Shown piece after piece: positions 14,080-19,649 of a stretch of DNA of 19,649 bases. The stretch's first letter is position 1, and each line of letters starts with the position of its first letter. This DNA comes from Burkholderiaceae bacterium. GTDB taxonomy: Bacteria; Pseudomonadota; Gammaproteobacteria; Burkholderiales; Burkholderiaceae. Below the pieces are notes generated by a model, which was given only the letters and a program-made list of their open reading frames with translations, ran no database searches and had not been told where the DNA came from. The translations under genes and the position numbers were made by a program. The stretch spans positions 1 to 19,649 of the forward strand of contig JAGOCV010000039.1 of NCBI GenBank assembly GCA_017998575.1, given 5' to 3'.

Positions 14080-15034
14080 CGACGCGCAGCGGCGTGGCAA
14101 CTTGCGCCGTGGCCGGCGGCCAGTCGAGCTGCATCCGCAGGAAGTCGTGGATGCGTCCACGCTCGGACATCACGCGGTCGTACAGCGCAGCGGCCGCGAA
14201 CGACAGGCTCTTGCCGCGCCGGCGCACTACGTAGATCGAGCGGAACAGCCCGGCGATGCGCAGCGGCCGCACCACCAGCCCCGGCCGCGTGAACTGGAAC
14301 AGCGTGAGCTCGGGCACCACCGTGATGCCCAGTCCGGCCTGCACCATGCCGGCCACCGTGGCCAGATGATCGAGCTGCAGCACGGTGTTCATCTGCATCG
14401 GGTGGAAGGCCGTCTCCAGGTGCTGGCGCACGCTGCTGTCGCGCGTGAGGTGGATGAAGCCGTGCGGGGCCAGATCGCGGATCTTGAGGGTCGCCTTGGC
14501 CGCCAGCGGATGCGACTCGTGGCACACGAGGCAGAAGCGGTCCTCGCTCAGCAGATGGGCCTCCATGTCCTCGCCGGCGGGCGGGCGCGAGGCGATCGCG
14601 AAATCCACCGTGCCGTCGCGCACCAGCGCCAGGCAGGCATCGGACACCACGTCATGCAGCGTGAGCTTGATGCCCGGGTTGTCGGCGTGAAAGCGTGCGA
14701 ACACCGCCGGCAGCCAGGCCGATGCCGTGGAGGGCAGGGCCGCCACGGCGACACGTCCCTTGCGGCGGCTGGTGTGGTCGCGGAAATCGGTCACCACCTC
14801 ACGGAAATCGCCGTGCAGGCGCCGCGCCGATTCGAGGAACAGCTCGCCGGCCTGCGTGAGTTCGACCGAGCGCGTCGTGCGGTCGAACAGGCGCGCGCCC
14901 AGCGCGTCTTCCAGCGAGGCGATACGCGTGCTGAACGCCGACTGCGACAAGTGGCAGCGGGCGGCGGCCCGCGTGAAGCTGTGCAGGTCAGCCAGTGCGA
15001 GGAAAGCTTCGAGATCGCGGGTAGACACATTCAT
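14048..15034 (-). CDS. LysR-family transcriptional regulator
   Basis: This 328-residue regulator has an N-terminal winged helix-turn-helix at about residues 5-64. STRDLEAFLALADLHSFTRAAARCHLSQSAFSTRIASLEDALGARLFDR shows the classic pattern, with SQSAFSTRI as the recognition helix. The periplasmic-binding-protein-like effector domain (about 90-300) includes DVVSDACLALVRDGTVDFAIAS and GLGITVVPELTLF. The tail of about 30 residues after that domain is slightly long. ATG 15034 is preferred over an in-frame TTG 57 bases upstream, which is not conserved-looking. The gene is divergent from the atuA operon across 99 bp containing symmetric repeats, so it most likely activates that operon in response to its substrate or a product. 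Its 3' end overlaps the GDSL gene on the other strand. Confidence 0.94.
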   Translation of the reverse strand: MNVSTRDLEAFLALADLHSFTRAAARCHLSQSAFSTRIASLEDALGARLFDRTTRSVELTQAGELFLESARRLHGDFREVVTDFRDHTSRRKGRVAVAALPSTASAWLPAVFARFHADNPGIKLTLHDVVSDACLALVRDGTVDFAIASRPPAGEDMEAHLLSEDRFCLVCHESHPLAAKATLKIRDLAPHGFIHLTRDSSVRQHLETAFHPMQMNTVLQLDHLATVAGMVQAGLGITVVPELTLFQFTRPGLVVRPLRIAGLFRSIYVVRRRGKSLSFAAAALYDRVMSERGRIHDFLRMQLDWPPATAQVATPLRVVRKKAAAPNP

Positions 15035-15056
15035 GGGCAAGGAGCCGGAACGATTG

Positions 15057-15105
15057 ATCGAAATTCCAGCATAAACATTCGATTCTTTCAATTTTACGGA
15101 TCGAA
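15057..15105. promoter_or_regulatory. Three regularly spaced ATCGAA/TTCGAT half-sites between lysR and atuA
   Basis: atcgaa (15057-15062), its complement ttcgat (15078-15083) and atcgaa again (15100-15105) alternate in orientation, with starts 21 and 22 bp apart, about two helical turns. A further palindrome, cgat-tg-atcg (15051-15060), overlaps the first. The position, covering the divergent promoters, fits a tetrameric LysR regulator. The repeats are seen; binding is inferred. Confidence 0.5.
15063..15091 (-). promoter_or_regulatory. Candidate lysR promoter
   Basis: On the minus strand a -35 TTGAAA (plus 15086-15091, 5 of 6 consensus bases) and a -10 TGGAAT (plus 15063-15068, 4 of 6) are 17 bp apart, ahead of the lysR start at 15034. 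It overlaps two of the half-sites, consistent with the autorepression common in LysR systems. Confidence 0.45.
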
Positions 15106-15121
15106 CGCCGGACCCTAGAGT
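15093..15121 (+). promoter_or_regulatory. Candidate atuA operon promoter
   Basis: -35-like TTTACG (15093-15098) and -10-like TAGAGT (15116-15121) are 17 bp apart, each matching 4 of 6 consensus bases. Transcription would begin only a few bases before the ATG at 15134, which has no Shine-Dalgarno sequence, so a leaderless or very short-leader mRNA is possible. Weak boxes are usual for activator-dependent promoters. Confidence 0.33.
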
Positions 15122-15133
15122 TCGCCCTGTCCT

Positions 15134-16516
15134 ATGCGCGAAACGCTCGTTCCTCCTTCATCCCGTGCGCCACTGCTGGTGGGTTGCGGTGCCGGCTTCT
15201 CGGGTGACCGGCTCGACGCCGGCATTGCCGTCGTGCGCACGCTGATCGCGCGGGGCGGCCCGGCCTGCCTCATCTACGAAACACTGGCCGAGCGCACCCT
15301 GGCCCTGGCGCAACTGCGGCGGCGCACCGATGCCGAGGCCGGGCACGATCCGCGCCTCGAAGGCTTCCTGCGGCCCGTGCTGGCCGATTGCCTGGCCCAC
15401 GGCATCGCCATCGTCGGCAACTTCGGGGCCGCCCACCCCCGTGCTGCGGCCGCGCGCGTCGCGGCCCTGGCGGCGACGCTGGGCCTGCCGCCTCCGCGCA
15501 TCGCCGTGGTGGAAGGCGACGATCTCTCAGGCCCGGCGCACCGCGCGCTGCTGCGCGAGGCGCTGGGCGATGCCGCGCCCCGGACCGAGCCCGTCAGCGC
15601 CAACGTTTATCTGGGCGCCGCGCCGATCGCCGAAGCATTGCGCGCGGGCGCGCAGGTCGTGGTCTGCGGCCGGGTGGCCGATCCGTCACTGGTGCTCGGG
15701 CCCGCCATCGCGCATTTCGGATGGGCCATGGACGACTGGGACCGGCTCGCGCGCGGCACGATGGCGGGCCATCTGCTCGAATGCGGCGCGCAGGTGACGG
15801 GTGGCTACTTCGCGGATCCGGGCCGCAAGGACGTGCCGGACCTGGCCGACGTCGGTTTTCCCATCGCCGAGATCGATGCCGACGGCCACTGCGTCATCGG
15901 AAAGGCGGATGGCACGGGCGGCATCGTCAACGCGATGACGGTGACCGAGCAGCTTCTCTACGAAATCCATGACCCCGGCGCCTACCTCACGCCCGACGTG
16001 GTGGCCGACATCGGTGGAGCCCGTGTGCGTGAGCTGGGCGACGGCCGCGTGGCGGTGGAGGGCGTGCGCGGCCATCCGCGTCCGGCCTCGCTCAAGGTCA
16101 ACGTCTGCCACGAAGGCGGCTGGCTGGCCGAGGGCGAAATCTCCTACGCCGGTCCTGGCGCCGAAGGCCGCGCGCGGCTGGCGGCCCAGGTGCTGGCCCG
16201 CCGCATGGCGCGCGGCGACCTGCGCTTCGACCTGATCGGACGCGCCAGCCTGTTCGCCGACGACGCGGGCCGGCTGCTGGCGCAACTCCCCGAAGCCGGC
16301 GCGCAGGATGTGCGCCTGCGCGCCGCGCTCGCCGACGACAGCCGCGAGGCCGCCGAGCGGCTTCTGCAGGAAGTCACCGCGCTCTACACGTGCGGGCCGG
16401 CGGGCGGCGGCGGCGTGCGCACCTGGCTCACGCCGCGCCTGTCGACCCTGTCGTGCCTGGTGCCGCGCGAGGCCGTCTGCGCGCGATGGTCCTGGTCAGC
16501 GGAGGTGGCGGCATGA
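15134..16516 (+). CDS. atuA: AtuA family protein (DUF1446), main domain
   Basis: This 460-residue cytosolic protein is of the acyclic terpene utilisation AtuA/DUF1446 family. Recognisable parts are GCGAGFSGDRLDAG (17-30), LIYETLAERTLA, IVGNFGAAHP, VVCGRVADPSLVLGPA, LECGAQVTGGYFADPG, KADGTGGIVNAMTVTEQLLYE and the closing CGPAGGGGVRT...LSCLVPREAV. AtuA is needed for citronellol/geraniol growth in Pseudomonas, but its reaction is not established. Homologues occur in many operons for other substrates. None of the terpene partners (geranyl-CoA carboxylase and others) is present here, so a terpene role should not be assumed. The ATG has no ribosome site and lies just after a candidate promoter. The stop overlaps the next gene as ATGA. 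The usual C-terminal domain is on that separate gene. Confidence 0.9.
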   Translation: MRETLVPPSSRAPLLVGCGAGFSGDRLDAGIAVVRTLIARGGPACLIYETLAERTLALAQLRRRTDAEAGHDPRLEGFLRPVLADCLAHGIAIVGNFGAAHPRAAAARVAALAATLGLPPPRIAVVEGDDLSGPAHRALLREALGDAAPRTEPVSANVYLGAAPIAEALRAGAQVVVCGRVADPSLVLGPAIAHFGWAMDDWDRLARGTMAGHLLECGAQVTGGYFADPGRKDVPDLADVGFPIAEIDADGHCVIGKADGTGGIVNAMTVTEQLLYEIHDPGAYLTPDVVADIGGARVRELGDGRVAVEGVRGHPRPASLKVNVCHEGGWLAEGEISYAGPGAEGRARLAAQVLARRMARGDLRFDLIGRASLFADDAGRLLAQLPEAGAQDVRLRAALADDSREAAERLLQEVTALYTCGPAGGGGVRTWLTPRLSTLSCLVPREAVCARWSWSAEVAA

Positions 16517-16956
16517 ACGATCCACGGCTGCCCCGCTGGGCCATGGGCGGCGAGACTCGTGCCCCGATGCTCTACGACGCCGCGCATGCGCGCACGGGCG
16601 ACAAGGGCGACATCTGCAACATCGCGCTGGTGGCGCGCGACGCCAGGTTCTATCCGCTGCTGGCCGAACAGGTGACCGAGGCCGCCGTGGCCGCGCACTT
16701 CGGCCATCGCCGCCCGCGCGCCGTGCGCCGCTACCTGCTGCCCGGGCTCAATGCGATGAACTTCGTGCTCGAGGGCGCGCTCGACGGCGGCGTCAACAAC
16801 GCGCTCAACCTCGACACGCACGGCAAGTCTCTTGCTTTCCTGCTGCTCTCGCTGCCGCTGGACGTCCCGCCGGGGCTGCGCGCGATGCTCGCCCCGGCCA
16901 CTGTTTCACCCCTTCCGCAACCCTTCCACGTTCCTCACGACAGGAGTCTTCCATGA
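16513..16956 (+). CDS. AtuA-like ferredoxin-fold domain protein
   Basis: This 147-residue protein corresponds to the C-terminal domain of long AtuA proteins. ARTGDKGDICNIALVAR (26-42), RYLLPGLNAMNFVLEGALDGGVNNALNLDTHGKSLAFLLL (about 73-112) and the final PLDVP are the conserved landmarks. The name refers to a ferredoxin-like fold only: there are no Cys clusters and hence no iron-sulfur centre. It probably forms a complex with the AtuA main domain encoded just before it. The start ATG overlaps the atuA stop as ATGA and has a strong GGAGG seven bases upstream. The last 25 or so residues are low in conserved-looking sequence and run over the ribosome site of the following gene, whose ATG again overlaps this stop as ATGA. 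The function of the family is unknown. Confidence 0.88.
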   Translation: MNDPRLPRWAMGGETRAPMLYDAAHARTGDKGDICNIALVARDARFYPLLAEQVTEAAVAAHFGHRRPRAVRRYLLPGLNAMNFVLEGALDGGVNNALNLDTHGKSLAFLLLSLPLDVPPGLRAMLAPATVSPLPQPFHVPHDRSLP

Positions 16957-17945
16957 CCATCGACTTCCAACGCCGTTCCATCCTTGCCGCCGGTGCGTCC
17001 GCGCTGGGCACGGCCGCCGCCGGGCTGCCGCTCGTCGCCACCGCGCAGGAAGCCGGGTTTCCCAGCAAGCCGGTCACGCTGATCGTGCCGTTTCCGGCCG
17101 GTGGCACGGCGGACGTGGTGTTCCGCGCGCTGGCCCGTTCCACCGAGCCGCACCTGGGCCAGCCCATCGTGATCGAGAACAAGCCCGGCGCCAGCGCCAC
17201 GCTGGGCGCCGCCGCCGTGGCCGCAGGCCGCCCCGATGGCTACACCGTCGCGGTGATGCATTCGGCCGTGCTGCGGCTGCAGCTCATGCAGAAGACCACC
17301 TACAACGCACTCACCGACATCACGCCGATCATCCAGGTGAGCGCGCTCGACGTCGGCATCGTGGTGCGCGCCGATTCGCCCTACAAGACCTTCAAGGACT
17401 ACATCGACGACGCGCGCAAGCGCCCCGGCCAGGTCACCTATGGCACCAATGGCACGGCCACGTCGCAGAACCTCGCGCTGGTCACGCTGGCTGCACAGGA
17501 GGGCGTGCAGCTCAATCACGTGCCCTACAAGGGCGATGCCGAGGCCACGGTGGCACTGATGGGCGGCCATATCGATGCGCACGCGGGCGGCACCATCCTG
17601 GGCGCGCTGGTGGATGGCGGCAAGGCGCGCTGGCTGGCGGTGTTCTCCGACCGACGCATGAAGAAGTGGCCCGACGTGCCCACGCTGTTCGACCTGGGCT
17701 ACAAGATCCCGGCCAGCAGTCCCACCGGCCTGATCGGCCCGGCCAACCTGCCTGCGCCCATCGTGAAGAAGCTGCACGATGCCTTCAAGGCGGGCCTGGC
17801 CGATCCGCAGACCGTCTCCATGCTCGAGCGCAACGCGATGGACGTGTATTACAAGGACGGCCCGGCCTACGGCGCGCTCATCCGCGAGTCGTACGAAATC
17901 GAGAAGGATCGCGTAGGACGGGCGGGCCTGCTGGCCAAGGCATGA
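16953..17945 (+). CDS. Bug/TctC-family tripartite tricarboxylate transporter substrate-binding protein
   Basis: This 330-residue periplasmic solute receptor starts with a Tat-like signal, FQRRSILAAGASALG (5-19), with probable cleavage after the ATA at about residue 31. The mature part has the Bug fold signatures PSKPVTLIVPFPAGGTADVV (37-56, ligand loop), IENKPGASATLGAAAVAAGRPDGYT, the TYGTNGTATSQN loop and HVPYKGDAEATVALMGG. Bug proteins bind carboxylates, amides or related small acids. The cognate TctA/TctB membrane subunits are not in the window, as is common in Burkholderiales, where receptors far outnumber membrane units. The start is fixed by AGGAG at 16942-16946, six bases before the ATG, and overlaps the previous stop. 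Its place between AtuA and HyuA suggests it delivers the operon's substrate or acts as its sensor. Confidence 0.94.
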   Translation: MTIDFQRRSILAAGASALGTAAAGLPLVATAQEAGFPSKPVTLIVPFPAGGTADVVFRALARSTEPHLGQPIVIENKPGASATLGAAAVAAGRPDGYTVAVMHSAVLRLQLMQKTTYNALTDITPIIQVSALDVGIVVRADSPYKTFKDYIDDARKRPGQVTYGTNGTATSQNLALVTLAAQEGVQLNHVPYKGDAEATVALMGGHIDAHAGGTILGALVDGGKARWLAVFSDRRMKKWPDVPTLFDLGYKIPASSPTGLIGPANLPAPIVKKLHDAFKAGLADPQTVSMLERNAMDVYYKDGPAYGALIRESYEIEKDRVGRAGLLAKA

Positions 17946-18008
17946 AGAGGAAGGCGGGCCGGCCCGGCGCCGGCACTGCCGTTTCGACCATGAGTATCAG
18001 GAGCTGAG

Positions 18009-19649
18009 ATGCAAGTAGGAGTGGAGATCGGCGGCACGTTCACCGATCTGGTTTGGTTGCAGGGCGATGGCACGGTGGCCACGGGCAAGGTGCCCTCGAC
18101 ACCGGGCAACATCCATCAGGCGGTGCTGGACGCCGTTCGCACGGCCGGCGTGCCGCTGGCCGGCGTGGAGCAGTTCTCGCACGGCTCCACCGTGGCCACG
18201 AATGCGCTTCTCACGCGGCGCGGCAGCGCCACCGGGCTGGTGACCACGCGGGGCTTCCGCGACGTGGTGGAGATCGGCACGCACGACCGCGTGGGCAACA
18301 TCTACACCGCGTTCTACCGCAAGCCCAGAGCGCCGGTGCAGCGCCGCAACGTCTGCGAGGTGGACGAGCGCATCGATGCCGGCGGCCACGTCGCGCGGCC
18401 GATCGACCTGGACGCCGCGTGGGCGGCGATCCGGCCGATGGTCGAATCGGGCGTCACCTCGCTGGCCATCTGCCTGCTCAACGCCTACCGCAACCCGGAA
18501 CACGAAGCGAAGCTCGCCGCCATGCTGCGCGAGCGTGCGCCCGAGCTGGAGGTGTTCGCCAGCCACGAGGTCTCGCCCGAATTCCGCGAGTACGAGCGCA
18601 CCGTGACCACCACCGTCAACGCCTTCGTCGGCCCGGTGGTCAAGGGCTATGTCGACCGGCTCGAGGCCGGGCTGGCGGCCGATGGCTATGCCGGCCGGCT
18701 GCGCCTGATGCAGTCCAACGGCGGCATCATGCCGGCCGCCGCTGCCGGCTCCAACGCCGTGCGCATGCTGCTCTCGGGCCCGGCCGCCGGCGTGCGCGCG
18801 GCCATCTGGTTCGCACGGCGCAACGGCATCCAGGACGTGCTCACGCTCGACATGGGCGGCACCAGCACCGACGTGGCCGTGGCCCCGCAGCTGGAAGCCC
18901 GCATCGTCTCCGAACTCACGGTGGACGACCTGCCCATCCGCACCACCGCCGTGGACATGGCCACCGTGGGCGCGGGCGGCGGCAGCATCGCCTCCATCGA
19001 CGCGGGCGGCTTCCTCAACGTGGGCCCCGCATCGGCCGGCGCCGTGCCCGGCCCGGCCTGCTACGAGCGCGGCGGCACCCTGCCCACCGTGACCGACGCC
19101 CAGGTGATCGCTGGCTGGCTGCGTCCCGCACGTTTCTTCGGCGGCCGCATGGCGCTGCGCGCCGACCTGGCCGAGCGGGCGCTGGCCACGCTCGACCTGC
19201 CCGGCAGCGTGGGCGAGAAGGCCGACGCGATCCTGCGCATGGTCAACAGCAACATGGCCGCGGCCGTGCGGCTGGTGTCCACCGCGCGCGGCATCGATCC
19301 GCGCGACTTCACGCTGGTGGCCTATGGCGGCGGCGGCCCGGTGCATGGCGCGCTGGTGGCTGACGAAGTGGGCATGCGCCGCGTGCTGGTGCCGTGGTCA
19401 CCCGGCATCAGCAGCGCCTTCGGCCTGCTGGTGGCCGACCTGATCGTGGACGTGGTGCGCGCGAAGATGGAGCCGCTCTCCGATGCCTCGCTGGACGCCG
19501 ATGCGGTGGCGCAAGTGCGCGCGCAGTGCGCGGAGCAGGCGGCGAAGCTCGATCTCGCGCCCGGCAGCTACGCCATCGATGTGGGTGCCGATCTGCGCTA
19601 TGCCGGCCAGGGCTTCGAGATCACCGTCTGGAACCCCGAAGGCGTGGCC
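18009..19649 (+). CDS. Hydantoinase/oxoprolinase family protein subunit A (HyuA-like), 3' truncated by window edge
   Basis: The first 547 residues are present out of about 690 usual for the family. The N-terminal hydantoinase A domain shows the first ATP loop, GVEIGGTFTDLV (4-15), and HGSTVATNALLTRRG. The central domain shows LDMGGTSTDVAV, VGAGGGSIASIDAGGFLNVGP and AYGGGGPVHGALVADEVG, which are actin-like ATPase-fold motifs. Relatives hydrolyse ATP to open lactam rings (5-oxoprolinase, N-methylhydantoinase) or to carboxylate ketones (acetone and acetophenone carboxylase). They generally work with a HyuB-type subunit, here expected just downstream of the window. ATG 18009 has AGGAG at 17999-18003. 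It lies 63 bp after the Bug gene in the same operon. The exact substrate cannot be read from this part. Confidence 0.93.
   Translation, partial: MQVGVEIGGTFTDLVWLQGDGTVATGKVPSTPGNIHQAVLDAVRTAGVPLAGVEQFSHGSTVATNALLTRRGSATGLVTTRGFRDVVEIGTHDRVGNIYTAFYRKPRAPVQRRNVCEVDERIDAGGHVARPIDLDAAWAAIRPMVESGVTSLAICLLNAYRNPEHEAKLAAMLRERAPELEVFASHEVSPEFREYERTVTTTVNAFVGPVVKGYVDRLEAGLAADGYAGRLRLMQSNGGIMPAAAAGSNAVRMLLSGPAAGVRAAIWFARRNGIQDVLTLDMGGTSTDVAVAPQLEARIVSELTVDDLPIRTTAVDMATVGAGGGSIASIDAGGFLNVGPASAGAVPGPACYERGGTLPTVTDAQVIAGWLRPARFFGGRMALRADLAERALATLDLPGSVGEKADAILRMVNSNMAAAVRLVSTARGIDPRDFTLVAYGGGGPVHGALVADEVGMRRVLVPWSPGISSAFGLLVADLIVDVVRAKMEPLSDASLDADAVAQVRAQCAEQAAKLDLAPGSYAIDVGADLRYAGQGFEITVWNPEGVA

Noticed and set aside
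15035..15091. N-terminal extension of LysR from a TTG codon
   Set aside because: The added 19 residues are not LysR-like and would cover the divergent promoter region; ATG 15034 gives the normal family start.
1..19649. Mobile elements, CRISPR arrays, tRNA or rRNA genes
   Set aside because: I looked for transposase or integrase motifs, regularly spaced repeats and cloverleaf-type sequences and saw none; base composition and gene style are uniform apart from the short AT-rich patches in the gaps at about 12372-12403 and 15060-15100.

Overview
This is a very G+C-rich, gene-dense bacterial chromosome segment. Several features point to a betaproteobacterium of the order Burkholderiales, perhaps Alcaligenaceae or Comamonadaceae: a Bug/TctC-type solute receptor sitting in a catabolic operon, LysR-controlled gene blocks, an E. 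coli-type glutamate-cysteine ligase and a MocR-type regulator. The assignment is inferred from gene content only; there is no rRNA marker. I see no tRNA or rRNA gene, insertion sequence, CRISPR array or attachment site. No gene-free stretch exceeds about 255 bases.

Layout. (1) Positions 2-937, plus strand: the 3' end of a 2-oxoglutarate/Fe(II) dioxygenase gene, then a universal stress protein gene with its own promoter. (2) Positions 942-6746, minus strand, read from right to left: a MocR-type regulator, a diheme cytochrome c, a triheme cytochrome c, the rRNA/tRNA pseudouridine synthase RluA, an exported intradiol dioxygenase-like protein and an SDR oxidoreductase. The first four genes are tightly packed: diheme/triheme and triheme/rluA share ATGA stop-start overlaps. 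(3) Positions 7002-14079, plus strand: an MFS exporter, gshA, a large FUSC/YccS-type membrane protein, a small Xre-type repressor, a carboxylesterase and a GDSL esterase separated from the carboxylesterase by one base. (4) Positions 14048-15034, minus strand: a LysR regulator whose 3' end overlaps the GDSL gene by 32 bp. (5) Positions 15134-19649, plus strand, divergent from lysR: AtuA (DUF1446), a small AtuA-like ferredoxin-fold protein, a Tat-exported Bug receptor and the N-terminal part of a hydantoinase/oxoprolinase A protein that runs off the window.

How the genes may work together. Block 5 looks like one LysR-controlled uptake-and-catabolism operon: the Bug protein would bind the substrate in the periplasm, and the AtuA pair and the HyuA-type ATPase would act on it inside the cell. 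The substrate is unknown. This operon is the most novel part of the window, because AtuA is separated from any terpene-degradation genes and its two domains are carried on two overlapping genes. Block 2 joins a PLP-dependent regulator to two exported multiheme cytochromes without a visible dehydrogenase partner, with a housekeeping RNA-modifying enzyme translationally coupled behind them. The remaining genes (gshA, usp, esterases, FUSC, MFS) look like ordinary stress, thiol and efflux functions.
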